This document shows positions 1-9,920 of a stretch of 64,000 nucleotides of DNA, one piece after another (positions within the stretch are counted from its first letter, which is position 1; each line of letters opens with the position of its first letter). The stretch comes from Blepharisma stoltei (Eukaryota; Ciliophora; Heterotrichea; Heterotrichida; Blepharismidae). The notes beneath the pieces were generated by a model. That model searched no databases, was not told the DNA's origin, and was given only the letters and a program-made list of their open reading frames with translations. The position numbers and the translations under genes are program-made. Where the stretch lies: contig CAJZBQ010000040.1 of NCBI GenBank assembly GCA_914767885.1, positions 248,001-312,000 of the forward strand, read 5' to 3'.

Positions 1-62
1 CCTCCAACTACTTTTTGAGGCGCAGCAATCTTGCTGCTTTTCTTTGAGCCACCGCAACCCAT
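1..62 (-). CDS. N-terminus of a possibly myristoylated protein (partial)
   Basis: Reading leftwards from an ATG at position 62, the frame stays open to the window edge and begins MGCGGSKKSSKIAAPQKVVG. A Gly at position 2, Cys at 3 and Lys/Ser at 6-10 is the classical context for N-myristoylation plus palmitoylation, suggesting a membrane-tethered signalling protein. Only 20 residues are in the window, so the family cannot be named. It diverges from the ankyrin gene at 178, leaving about 115 bp between the two starts. Confidence 0.45.
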   Translation of the reverse strand, partial: MGCGGSKKSSKIAAPQKVVG

Positions 63-177
63 TGTAAAATTATTATGAAATCATAACTGAAAAGCCTGAT
101 TAAATTTAAGTCTATTTAAAACGAATATAAATATTTTTAATATAATTATATAGCAGGATACCACGATTATAACATTC

Positions 178-1457
178 ATGATAAGCAGGCATAGACAGAA
201 AATGTCCCAATTATGACTTTTTTCTGCCCAAACTGGGAATATCAGACAAATGATGATAATGAATGAAAATATGAGCCACCTAGACATAAATTGCTCCACA
301 GAAATAGACCAAACAGCATTAATGCTGGCATCTGCTAGAGGGTTTTTAGAAATTGTTAAATTTCTTACATAAATAAAATGGCATTCGGTTCGAGAGAAAT
401 TATCTTTGCTAATTTTCTCTCCCTCATGGAATTTTATTTATGGGGTTGGGTTTTTCTTTCGAGAACTTCTGCGCAGCAACAGCCGTTTAACTCTGGAGAT
501 AACCAGAGGAACGACTCCTCAGCGCACTCAAGACCTCGGAGGTTTTACCCCTCAGCACATCCCCACAGGAGGATGACCCTTAGGCGGAACACGTGCAGGA
601 GCTGAATTGAGACAAGGCAACGGCAACGCGCCGGGTGAGACGTGCGGCGAAGACTGGTGCCGAAGCAGTTGATAGAAGGCTTGGGCCTGGCTGACCCAGG
701 TTAATCCAAGATGGCTCGGTGACGTCACTAGTTTAGCTATAAGCCCTTTTTAGGGCTGCGGCACTAGACACCTTAAACACCAGATAAGTAAGTAAGTAAA
801 ATTTCTTACTCCCCCGCTCCGTGAGTGAACAAAACCATTAGAAAAATCCTTATTTTTTGCCCAAAAACCCACCCTCCGTGAGTGAACAAAAATTTTCTTA
901 ATAGAAAAATTTTTTATGGAAAAAAATTTCTGATATATAAGTGATAATTAGTATAATGAAATCTCGAGCTAAATCTGTTTTAATTTTAAACAAATTGCGT
1001 TTTAAAGCATAAATTATACAAATTAAATTAATATTTGCTTCCCAATTTTGATAGAAGTGAGATTTTTTTAAATTTCGAGAAAAAAAAAATTATAAAAAAA
1101 ATTATAAAAAATTTTTATATAAATTTTTTTAAAAAAAAAAATTAACCACCCTCCGTGAATGAACAAAATTTTTTTGTTCACTCACGGAGGGGCGGAGTTA
1201 TAGAAATTAAAGCAGACATCCATCATGAAGATAGATATAGAGAAAATGCGCTAAGTTTGGCTGTGTGAAATAGCCATAGAGATATAGCAGTTTTACTTTA
1301 CAAATTAGGCAGTAGAATTCACGAGGATATTTGAGAACAAATGGGGGAAAAAGAAACAAAATTGTATGAAGAAATTCCTCGATTAATCCAGTGGGAAAAA
1401 TTGAGAAAATTTTTAATATTTTCATTATCCACAAGAAATAGCTTTAAACTAATTTAA
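178..1457 (+). CDS. Ankyrin-repeat protein, interrupted by a composite IES
   Basis: Two frames, 178-367 and 1201-1457, join into 149 codons (148 residues) when 368-1200 is removed. The joined product has ankyrin helices: LWLFSAQTGNIRQ, then TALMLASARGFLEIVKFLIE across the junction, then ENALSLAVWNSHRDIAVLLY. The repeat crossing the junction only has normal spacing after removal. Three TGA codons are read as Trp. The start could be Met at 178 or the later Met at 202 (MSQLW), where the first repeat begins. The stop TAA lies 8 bp before the phosphatase gene. Ankyrin repeats bind proteins; the partner is unknown. Confidence 0.85.
368..1200. mobile_element. Composite IES: TIR element with a SINE-like retroposon at its left edge
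   Basis: The segment lies between two TTA copies (365-367 and 1198-1200). Its right part, 806-1200, is an element with near-perfect inverted ends, left TTACTCCCCCGCTCCGTGAG and right the reverse complement of TAACTCCGCCCCTCCGTGAG. Its left part is a retroposon flanked by the 11-bp duplication AAATTTCTTAC (358-368 and 799-809), which includes the first bases of the IES. Removal of the whole block restores the ankyrin frame. Confidence 0.85.
369..809 (+). mobile_element. SINE-like retroposon, copy 1
   Basis: A GC-rich block in an AT-rich surrounding, starting ATAAAATGGC at about 374 and ending in a TAAGTAAGTAAGTAA tail at about 785-799. It is flanked by an 11-bp target duplication, AAATTTCTTAC. 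Its first ~200 bases resemble the copy at 60741-61151, and both share a ...GATGACCCTTAGGCGGA-like core with the copy at 14188-14623. No tRNA-type promoter boxes could be recognised with confidence. Confidence 0.75.
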
Positions 1458-1465
1458 TACAATAA

Positions 1466-1963
1466 ATGTTGGGTGTTTTGGATACTTTTAGTCCAGTTTC
1501 AACTGGGATTTTTGTTGGAAATAGCTCGGCTGCTAAAAATATCAATCTTTTGAAAGAAAATAAAATCACACACATTCTTACATGTTGCAAAGAAATTGAC
1601 CCCATATATCCAAACGACTTTATATACAAAAAGCTTGATATAACTGATACTATTGACTCAGAAATCTCAGTCTATTTCGAAGAAGCAATTGAATTTATTG
1701 ATTCCGCAATTGATAACAAAGGAAGCATATTGGTGCATTGCATAATGGGACAGTCAAGAAGCACCACTATTGTTATAGCATATTTGATGAAAAAGAAAGG
1801 AATTTCTGCTAAAAAAGCGTTAGCATTTTTGAAACAAAAGCACAGAGATACTATGCCAAATGCAGGATTTATTAATCAATTGAGCAAATATGAGAGGAAG
1901 TTGAGGGAAATTAGAGGCCAGAGTAAAATTAGCGCATTTTGCTCAAATTGTGAAATTTATTAA
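1466..1963 (+). CDS. Dual-specificity protein phosphatase
   Basis: 165 residues forming one uninterrupted catalytic domain of the atypical dual-specificity phosphatase family (typical size 150-200). The N-terminus has the usual IFVGNSSAAKN segment, followed by DITDTIDSEI carrying the general-acid Asp region, and the P-loop HCIMGQSRS gives the CX5RS signature with catalytic Cys and Arg. A following AYLMKKKGISAKKAL helix is also typical. It removes phosphate from Ser/Thr/Tyr residues of protein substrates. It sits 8 bp after the ankyrin gene on the same strand. No IES or intron was seen. Confidence 0.92.
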   Translation: MLGVLDTFSPVSTGIFVGNSSAAKNINLLKENKITHILTCCKEIDPIYPNDFIYKKLDITDTIDSEISVYFEEAIEFIDSAIDNKGSILVHCIMGQSRSTTIVIAYLMKKKGISAKKALAFLKQKHRDTMPNAGFINQLSKYERKLREIRGQSKISAFCSNCEIY

Positions 1964-3191
1964 AGATGATATATATATTAGAGATTATATTCAGCTGATT
2001 AAAACTATTGCATTTAAATTGGTGTGAAATATTAATTTTTTAAAAAATCTGAAAATTTGTGTCGATAGTGCATCAGGCTAAAAAGCAATTTATGAAAAAT
2101 TTATATCTAAGAAGCTATTTATTAGAAGATACAATAATTGAATCAATATATAGAGCATAAATTATGGTAAATTAAGCTAAGGCTAAAATTTTGGCATACT
2201 TGTAATCACTTATTTTCGATTAATAAATATACCTTTTGACTACTTCATCCGATTATTAGATATAGGAAATCATCCTACTGTAATGCAAAGAATAAAATAT
2301 ATTCCAATGAATTGCAAAAGGGTTTTTTTCCTAGCGAAATCGATGAGTAATTAGCAAGATATATATTTTATAAAGCAATAAATATATATATCCCTTAATT
2401 TATTTTGATATTATAAACTGAAATTAAATCTATTCAGCTTAAATATGAAGAAAAAAACTATATTGCTATTAAGCTCGTTTTGTTAAGTTTCATAATCAAA
2501 TGCTTAAATACTAAATATCAATTGAATTAATGTTCTTGTTTAATTTAGAAACTTCTGAAATTTATTACTAAAATTTCTACCTCAATTTCTTGGTCTACAC
2601 TGACTAAGAGCGGCTTAAATTAATATTTAATTTGCTTGCACAAATTCTATTAAGCTTTCATAATGGTTTATCAGCATTCTTAATTTAAAAATTATATAGC
2701 TTATAGGAAATAATTTTTAGATATAAAAAGAAAATGATTAGATGAATATGGCTACGAAAATGATTTATTGGCTAAACTCTATTAAACATAAATGAATCCT
2801 TTAAGTCAAAAATAAGAAATTTTCTTTGTATGTGGAATAAATTTTTATTAATAAATAAAAAATAAAATAGGCATATTTATGCTGTAACGCTTATTATGCA
2901 TCAGCAGCACCCATATTCAATATGCTAAACATTTTCTGACCATTTTGCTTTAAAAGAAATTCAGAAATTAAGCAGATATTTGTATGAAACATCGATAAAT
3001 AAAGTCCTAAAATCCTTGATTTTTAATATACTATTGTCATCCAATGTTACATGCGAAAATTATATTTATCTGAAAATTGAATCTAAATAATTAATAACTT
3101 TGAGTGATTTAAAAAGTAAAATTAAAGTTCGGTGATTAGTCCTTGGCAATTTTCGAGTAAATCTTTTCATATTATCGCATCAAAATTTTGA

Positions 3192-3510
3192 TAACTCCTC
3201 CCCATCCTTAATCGAACGGCTCGCCATCGTCGATCAAGGATGGCGTTAAAAAAAATTTTTTATATATAAAATAAAAAATATATGTTTTTTTTTTATATAC
3301 TTTTAAATAAGAGGTTAAGAGTATTTAATAGTAAACTCTCTCTATATATATTGAACATACTATTTTCCATAAAATAAACTAATAATAACTAATATATTTT
3401 TATATAACAATTTGCTTGATATGAAAATCGTTCGATCAAGGATGGGGGTTAATTTTCCCAATTTTTAGGAATTTTTATAGTGAATCGTTCGATCAAGGAT
3501 AGCGGGAGTA
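3192..3510. mobile_element. Intergenic IES-like TIR element
   Basis: Inverted ends of about 27 bp: left TAACTCCTCCCCATCCTTAA followed by TCGAACGG, and right, read inward, TTACTCCCGCTATCCTTGAT followed by CGAACGA. TA is present at both junctions. An extra internal copy of the CGTTCGATCAAGGATGGGGG motif at about 3428 suggests nesting or internal duplication. It is not in a gene, so excision cannot be tested by frame. Confidence 0.7.
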
Positions 3511-4171
3511 AGCAAACTGCATTTAATCTCACTTTTTTACAGAAAATTGTTTAACTCAAAGTTTAAAATTAACTTAAAGCTAATATCGTAAGAAATATTG
3601 ATTTTTAAATTGTTTGAGTTATTCCTGTATCATTATCCTACTATTATTGTTATTGTAAGTTAATTTTTTAACTGAATATTGCTAGAAAAATCTTTAAAAT
3701 CGTTTTGAAGAGAATCTAGAAGTAAAAATTAGATTTTGGTGGTAAATAAGTGATTTGGAATAAAAAATATAGATATTTAATCACCTCCAGACCTTTTGAT
3801 TTTTCTTATATTAAAAATGTGCGTTTTTCAATACCTAGACTTACATAAAGTGCAGATTTTGGTGTTACTGTGCAAATAGAAGCATCTATGCAACAATTCT
3901 CTCAGTTTTTCAAGGTTCTATTTTGGTTTAAAGCAGCAAAATTACAAATAAGCCCTGTAAAAGCAAAAAATTTTGCATTTTAAGAATATTACTCAATCTG
4001 AAAAGATTTTTTGAGTTTTATTGAGAGAAAACATTAGAATTTAGCATAAAAGCACTTCAAATGAAAGACAGCTGCTAAAACCTAATAAAACAATTTAAAT
4101 AACCCGTTCTCGTTTAAAATTAAGTTTAAAAGAGTGTTAAAATTTAAAGCAAATCTTGAAAAGATTTCTTC

Positions 4172-4846
4172 TTACTCCCCCCTTAAATTGGAACAAAAAA
4201 TTTTGCTCCAATTTAAGAAAATTTTTATAAAAAAAAAAATTGCAAAAATTTAATAAATTAGATTAATAAATTTGTTTAATAAAATGCTGTTTACTCTTTA
4301 TCCTTTAAAACAAAGCAAGATATAATTAAATTTTCATTATTAATTAATACGCCACTATTAATTGATATCAAAACTATTTACACAAAAATTATTATTTTTA
4401 TTGATAAAAACAAAAAATTTATTCGATCAAAGTGCTAATTTTGGTTAAATAAGATTTATTTATACTCTATTCTTTAAAATAAAGCAAGAAATAAGTACAT
4501 TTTGAATTTTTGTAAAGAATTCGCATGCAATTTTTATATCAAAATTATTTAAATAAAATATATTTTTTTTTTTTAAATTTAGCAATTAAGGATAATAAAT
4601 TTATTTAAATAAGATGCTCTTTATACTCTCTTCTTTTAAACAAGAGCAAGATATAACTAAATTTTTAATTTTAGTTAAGAAGAAACATTTAACTTATATC
4701 AAAACTTTTTACATAAAAATTATGATTTTTATATATACAATTTTTTATTATAAAATTAAATTTTGTTCCAATTTAAAGGGGGCTTAATTTACCAAAAAAG
4801 TGGAAAATTTACCTATATTTTGTTCTAATTTAAAAGGGGGGAGTTA
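4172..4846. mobile_element. Intergenic IES-like TIR element
   Basis: The left end TTACTCCCCCCTTAAATTGG continues AACAAAAAATTTTG. The right end, read inward, is TAACTCCCCCCTTTTAAATT followed by AGAACAAAAT. TTA is present at both junctions (4172-4174 and 4844-4846). A second inward-facing copy of the end sequence at about 4755-4785 implies a nested or partly duplicated element. The interior is very AT-rich. Confidence 0.75.
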
Positions 4847-5171
4847 GTTAAAATAATTAAGAAATATTCAATTTTTAGAAAAATAACTGTGAAAACTGTT
4901 TTGCTCTATCTTTTACAAATTATTATGCGTTTTTCTAGCGAAATTCTCATTTTTTTAAAAATCTCGAGATTCCTTCTTCCTTATCCTGTAAAATTCCACC
5001 AAACCGTTTTCATTCATTTTCTGCACATTTCCCTGCAATTTTCCTATATTTTTTCTTTCTTTTTCTCCTTCTTTGGCCCAAATCTTGACTTTTTGGGTGA
5101 AAATCCCAAAAAGGCTTCCATGTTTTTACGGATATAAGGACAAAGGTTTATCCGTTTTACACTATAATTTA

Positions 5172-8100
5172 ATGGCAATGAAATTGATTGTCCTCGCTGC
5201 CTTAGCTCTCACGCTAGTTGCAGCATCCAAAACTCGTGTTAATCAAGCTGAACTTAATTTCAAGCAAGAACTCGCGGCAGTTCTTCTCCAATATTATGAA
5301 CCTGAAGACTATTCAACATGTGATTGTTATAAGAACGCCGACCCAGAAATGACTTATAAAGAAACTATTATGTATCTCCAACAAATCTCTTTAGGCCTAA
5401 TCTCCTGCACTTGTGATGAACAAGAAAAAGACGAAAGCTTAGTTGAAGCAACTGACGGAAACATTGATGAAGACTATCTTGAAGAAGCTGCCTCCGATTC
5501 AGCATCTACCACTGACTTACCTGAACAAGCAGCTGAAAATACAGCAAGTACTGATGTCGATACCTCAGAAGAGCCTGCAGACGAAGATACAGCCTCTGAT
5601 GGAGAAACATCTGCTGAAGAAAGCACTCCAGTAGAAGAAAGCTCTTATGAAGAGCAACAAGCTGAAGAAACCTCATCAGGAGAAACTGTTGAATCAGAAG
5701 AAGATAGCGCCACTGGATGGTCATCTGAGACTATTACAGAAGAAAGCACTGAGGAAGAGACTGTTAGCGAAGAAGAAAGCTACCCATCTCAATCTGAAGA
5801 AGAATCCCAAGCTGAAGAACAATATGAGGAATCTCAAGCTGAAGAACAAGCACCAGCTGAGGAACAAACCCAATCAGAAGAAGCAGCAGCTGAGGAACAA
5901 GCTCAAGCTGAAGAGCAAACCCAATCAGAAGAATCCCAAGCTGAAGAGCAATATGAGGAATCTCAAGCTGAAGAAGAGGCAGCAGCAGAAGAACAAACTC
6001 AAGCTGAAGAATCCCAAGCTGAGGAGCAACATGAGGAATCTCAAGCTGAAGAACAAGCACCAGCTGAAGAACAAACTCAATCAGAAGAATCCCAAGCTGA
6101 AGAGCAATATGAGGAAGCTCAATCAGAAGAATCCCAAGCTGAGGAACAAACCCAATCAGAAGAATCCCAAGCTGAGGAACAAACCCAATCAGAAGAATCC
6201 CAAGCTGAGGAGCAAACCCAATCAGAAGAATCCCAAGCTGAAGAACAAGCACCAGCTGAAGAATCCCAAGCTGAAGAACAAGCAGCAGCTGAGGAACAAT
6301 ATGAGGAATCTCAAGCTGAAGAACAAGCACCAGCTGAGGAACAAACCCAATCAGAAGAAGCAGCAGCTGAAGAGCAATATGAGGAATCTCAAGCTGAAGA
6401 ACAAGCACCAGCAGAAGAACAAACTCAAGCTGAAGAATCCCAAGCTGAGGAACAATATGAGGAATCACAAGCTGAAGAGCAAGCACAAGCTGAAGAACAA
6501 ACTCAAGCTGAAGAAGAAGCAGCAGCTGAAGAACAACATGAGGAATCTCAAGCTGAAGAACAAGCACCAGCTGAAGAACAAACCCAATCAGAAGAAGCTG
6601 CAGCTGAAGAGCAATCTCCTGCTGAAGAACAAACCCAATCAGAAGAATCCCAAGCTGAAGAGCAATATGAGGAAGCCCAGGCTGAAGAACAAACCCAATC
6701 AGAGGAATCCCAAGCTGAAGAACAAGCTCAAGCTGAAGAATCCCAAGCTGAAGAAGAATCCCAAGCTGAGGAACAATATGAGGAAGCTCAAGCTGAAGAG
6801 CAAGCGCCAGCTGAAGAAGAGGCAGCAGCTGAAGAAGAATCCCAAGCTGAAGAGCAATATGAGGAATCTCAAGCTGAAGAACAAGCATCAGCAGAAGAAC
6901 AAACTCAAGCTGAAGAATCCCAAGCTGAGGAACAACATGAGGAATCTCAAGCTGAAGAACAAGCTCCAGCTGAAGAATCCCAAGCTGAAGAAGAAGCAGC
7001 AGCTGAGGAACAACATGAGGAATCGCAAGCTGAAGAACAAGCACCAGCTGAAGAAGAGGCAGCAGCTGAAGAACAACATGAGGAATCTCAAACTGAAGAA
7101 TCCCAAGCTGAGGAACAATATGAGGAATCTCAAGCTGAAGAGCAAGCTCCAGCTGAAGAACAAACCCAATCAGAAGAATCCCAAGCTGAAGAACAAGCAC
7201 CAGCTGAGGAACAATATGAGGAAGCCCAAGCTGAAGAACAAACTCAATCAGAGGAATCCCAAGCTGAAGAATCCCAAGCTGAGGAACAATATGAGGAATC
7301 ACAAGCTGAAGAGCAAGCACCAGCTGAAGAACAAACTCAATCAGAAGAATCCCAAGCTGAGGAACAACATGAGGAATCTCAAGCTGAAGAACAAGCTCCA
7401 GCTGAAGAAGAGGCAGCAGCTGAAGAAGAATCCCAAGCTGAAGAGCAACATGAGGAAGCTCAAACTGAAGAATCTCAAGCTGAGGAACAATATGAGGAAT
7501 CACAAGCTGAAGAACAAGCAGCAGCTGAAGAACAAGCAGCAGCTGAAGAAGAATCCCAAGCTGAAGAACAACATGAGGAATCTCAAGCTGAAGAACAAGC
7601 TCCAGCTGAAGAAGAGGCAGCAGCTGAAGAAGAATCCCAAGCTGAAGAGCAACATGAGGAATCTCAAGCTGAAGAGCAAGCTCCAGCCGAGGAAACTCAA
7701 GCTGAAGAAGAAGCTCAAGCTGAAGAGCAGCATGAGGAATCCCAAGCTGAAGAACAAGCTCCAGCTGAAGAAGAAGCAGCAGCTGAAGAGGAAGCTGAAG
7801 CTGAAGAGCAACATGAGGAATCTCAAGCTGAAGAACAAGCTCCAGCTGAAGAAGAGGCAGCAGCTGAAGAAGAAGCAGCAGCTGAAGAACAACATGAGGA
7901 ATCTCAAGCTGAAGAACAAACTCAAGCTGAAGAGGAAGCTGAAGCTGAAGAGCAACATGAGGAATCTCAAGCTGAAGAAGAGGCAGCAGCTGAAGAAGAA
8001 GCAGCAGCTGAAGAAGAAGCAGCAGCTGAAGAGCAACATGAGGAATCTCAAGCTGAAGAAGAAACTCAAGCTGAAGAACAATATGAAGAAGCTAGCTCTG

Positions 8101-9920
8101 AAGAGCAAGCTCCAGCTGAGGAAACTCAAGCTGAAGAACAAACCCAATCAGAAGAAGCAGCAGCTGAAGAACAATATGAGGAATCTCAAGCTGAAGAACA
8201 AGCTCCAGCTGAAGAAGAGGCAGCAGCTGAAGAAGAAACTCAAGCTGAAGAGCAACATGAGGAATCTCAAGCTGAAGAACAAGCTCCAGCTGAAGAAGAG
8301 GCAGCAGCTGAAGAAGAATCCCAAGCTGAAGAACAACATGAGGAATCTCAAGCTGAAGAGCAACATGAGGAATCCCAAGCTGAAGAACAAGCTCCAGCTG
8401 AAGAAGAAGCAGCAGCTGAAGAAGAATCTCAAGCTGAAGAACAACATGAGGAATCTCAAGCTGAAGAAGAAACTCAAGCTGAAGAGCAACATGAGGAATC
8501 TCAAGCTGAAGAACAAGCTCCAGCTGAAGAAGAATCCCAAGCTGAAGAACAACATGAGGAATCCCAAACTGAAGAAGAAACTCAAGCTGAAGAGCAACAT
8601 GAGGAATCCCAAGCTGAAGAACAAGCTCCAGCTGAAGAAGAATCCCAAGTTGAAGAACAATATGAGGAATCCCAAGCTGAAGAACAAGCTCCAGCTGAAG
8701 AAGAGGCAGCAGCTGAAGAACAACATGAGGAATCTCAAGCTGAAGAAGAAGCAGCAGCTGAAGAACAACATGAGGAATCTCAAGCTGAAGAACAAGCTCC
8801 AGCTGAAGAAGAGGCAGCAGCTGAAGAAGAATCCCAAGCTGAAGAGCAACATGAGGAATCTCAAGCTGAAGAAGAGGCAGCAGCTGAAGAAGAAGAAGCA
8901 GCAGCTGAAGAACAACATGAGGAATCTCAAGCTGAAGAACAGGCTCCAGCTGAAGAAGAGGCAGCAGCTGAAGAAGAATCCCAAGCTGAAGAACAACATG
9001 AGGAATCTCAAGCTGAAGAACAAGCTCCAGCTGAAGAAGAGGCAGCAGCTGAAGAAGAATCCCAAGCTGAAGAGCAACATGAGGAATCCCAAGCTGAAGA
9101 AGAATCCCAAGCTGAAGAGCAACATGAGGAATCCCAAGCTGAAGAAGAGGCAGCAGCTGAAGAAGAAGCAGCAGCTGAAGAACAACATGAGGAATCTCAA
9201 GCTGAAGAACAAGCTCCAGCTGAAGAAGAGGCAGCAGCTGAAGAAGAATCTCAAGCTGAAGAGCAACATGAGGAATCCCAAGCTGAAGAACAAGCTCCAG
9301 CTGAAGAAGAAGCAGCAGCTGAAGAAGAATCCCAAGCTGAAGAGCAACATGAGGAATCCCAAGCTGAAGAACAAGCTCCAGCTGAAGAAGAGGCAGCAGC
9401 TGAAGAAGAATCCCAAGCTGAAGAGCAACATGAGGAATCTCAAGCTGAAGAACAACATGAGGAATCTCAAGCTGAAGAAGAAGCAGCAGCTGAAGAAGAA
9501 TCCCAAGCTGAAGAACAACATGAGGAATCTCAAGCTGAAGAAGAATCCCAAGCTGAAGAAGAAACTCAAGCTGAAGAACAACATGAAGAGGCTCAAGCTG
9601 AAGAGGAAGCACCAGCTGAGGAACAATATGAAGAAGCTAGCTCTGAAGAGCAAGCCCAAGCTGAAGAACAAACCCAATCAGAAGAAGCTCAATCTGAAGA
9701 GCAACACGAAGAGGCTCAAGCCGAAGAGCAACATGAGGAATCTCAAGCTGAAGAGCAAACTCAATCAGAGGAAGCTCAAGCTGAAGAACAAACCCAAGCT
9801 GAAGAACAAACCCACGGTGAAGAAGAGCAAGAACCAGCTAAAGAAGATGATGAAGAATGCGATGGATGCTCAACAGAAGTCGTAATCACAATCAGCATTG
9901 ACTGCGGTGGAGACTGCTAA
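5172..9920 (+). CDS. Secreted giant Glu/Gln/Ala-rich repeat protein
   Basis: About 1,582 residues from Met at 5172 (MAMKLIVLAALALTLVAAS, a clear signal peptide). The open frame extends 33 codons further upstream, but only this Met gives a secretion signal. A short N-terminal region has CDC and CTC cysteine pairs. About 1,300 residues of degenerate repeats follow, built from units such as SQAEEQ, HEESQAEEQ, APAEEE and AAAEEE, extremely acidic and probably disordered or coiled. A cysteine-bearing tail follows, with ECDGCSTEV and a final DCGGDC. This layout suggests an exported matrix, extrusome or cyst-wall component with cysteine cross-linking ends; that role is inference. No IES or intron interrupts more than 4 kb of repeats. 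Long reverse-strand frames here are by-products of the repeat. Confidence 0.85.
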   Translation: MAMKLIVLAALALTLVAASKTRVNQAELNFKQELAAVLLQYYEPEDYSTCDCYKNADPEMTYKETIMYLQQISLGLISCTCDEQEKDESLVEATDGNIDEDYLEEAASDSASTTDLPEQAAENTASTDVDTSEEPADEDTASDGETSAEESTPVEESSYEEQQAEETSSGETVESEEDSATGWSSETITEESTEEETVSEEESYPSQSEEESQAEEQYEESQAEEQAPAEEQTQSEEAAAEEQAQAEEQTQSEESQAEEQYEESQAEEEAAAEEQTQAEESQAEEQHEESQAEEQAPAEEQTQSEESQAEEQYEEAQSEESQAEEQTQSEESQAEEQTQSEESQAEEQTQSEESQAEEQAPAEESQAEEQAAAEEQYEESQAEEQAPAEEQTQSEEAAAEEQYEESQAEEQAPAEEQTQAEESQAEEQYEESQAEEQAQAEEQTQAEEEAAAEEQHEESQAEEQAPAEEQTQSEEAAAEEQSPAEEQTQSEESQAEEQYEEAQAEEQTQSEESQAEEQAQAEESQAEEESQAEEQYEEAQAEEQAPAEEEAAAEEESQAEEQYEESQAEEQASAEEQTQAEESQAEEQHEESQAEEQAPAEESQAEEEAAAEEQHEESQAEEQAPAEEEAAAEEQHEESQTEESQAEEQYEESQAEEQAPAEEQTQSEESQAEEQAPAEEQYEEAQAEEQTQSEESQAEESQAEEQYEESQAEEQAPAEEQTQSEESQAEEQHEESQAEEQAPAEEEAAAEEESQAEEQHEEAQTEESQAEEQYEESQAEEQAAAEEQAAAEEESQAEEQHEESQAEEQAPAEEEAAAEEESQAEEQHEESQAEEQAPAEETQAEEEAQAEEQHEESQAEEQAPAEEEAAAEEEAEAEEQHEESQAEEQAPAEEEAAAEEEAAAEEQHEESQAEEQTQAEEEAEAEEQHEESQAEEEAAAEEEAAAEEEAAAEEQHEESQAEEETQAEEQYEEASSEEQAPAEETQAEEQTQSEEAAAEEQYEESQAEEQAPAEEEAAAEEETQAEEQHEESQAEEQAPAEEEAAAEEESQAEEQHEESQAEEQHEESQAEEQAPAEEEAAAEEESQAEEQHEESQAEEETQAEEQHEESQAEEQAPAEEESQAEEQHEESQTEEETQAEEQHEESQAEEQAPAEEESQVEEQYEESQAEEQAPAEEEAAAEEQHEESQAEEEAAAEEQHEESQAEEQAPAEEEAAAEEESQAEEQHEESQAEEEAAAEEEEAAAEEQHEESQAEEQAPAEEEAAAEEESQAEEQHEESQAEEQAPAEEEAAAEEESQAEEQHEESQAEEESQAEEQHEESQAEEEAAAEEEAAAEEQHEESQAEEQAPAEEEAAAEEESQAEEQHEESQAEEQAPAEEEAAAEEESQAEEQHEESQAEEQAPAEEEAAAEEESQAEEQHEESQAEEQHEESQAEEEAAAEEESQAEEQHEESQAEEESQAEEETQAEEQHEEAQAEEEAPAEEQYEEASSEEQAQAEEQTQSEEAQSEEQHEEAQAEEQHEESQAEEQTQSEEAQAEEQTQAEEQTHGEEEQEPAKEDDEECDGCSTEVVITISIDCGGDC
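5780..9810 (+). repeat. Tandem coding repeat array (GAA-rich)
   Basis: About 4 kb built from short related units, typically 12-18 nt around GCTGAAGAA, arranged in higher-order blocks such as CAACATGAGGAATCTCAAGC. Blocks with CAATATGAGG (Tyr) dominate the 5-prime half and CAACATGAGG (His) the 3-prime half. This indicates successive local amplification. The reading frame is conserved through all units. Confidence 0.9.

Larger units (their letters stand above)
1964..5171. other. Long AT-rich intergenic region with two TIR elements
   Basis: About 3.2 kb of AT-rich sequence without a recognisable gene on either strand, even when TGA is read as Trp. It contains two clear terminal-inverted-repeat elements (3192-3510 and 4172-4846). 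Short open frames, such as the one at 4889-5137, lack any family feature. The last part, about 4860-5171, is probably the promoter and 5-prime leader of the repeat-protein gene. Confidence 0.5.

Noticed and set aside
81-299. Hydrophobic 72-codon frame on the minus strand
   Set aside because: It is antisense to the ankyrin gene exon, which has clear family motifs.
378-605. Open frame of 75 codons at the start of a GC-rich block
   Set aside because: It lies inside retroposon copy 1, has no conserved counterpart in copy 10 and no protein-like features.
369-809. tRNA gene or tRNA-derived A/B boxes in the retroposons (for example GGTTCGAGA)
   Set aside because: A B-box-like string occurs in copy 1 but the matching A box and spacing are missing, and other copies lack it.
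4889-5137. 82-codon hydrophobic frame upstream of the repeat gene
   Set aside because: It overlaps the probable leader of the repeat gene and consists of F/L/S-rich sequence from T-rich DNA.
5764-9677. Long reverse-strand and other-frame open frames of 200-1,400 codons in the repeat gene
   Set aside because: They are by-products of a stop-free GAA-rich repeat. Only the frame with signal peptide, cysteine ends and normal termination is plausible.
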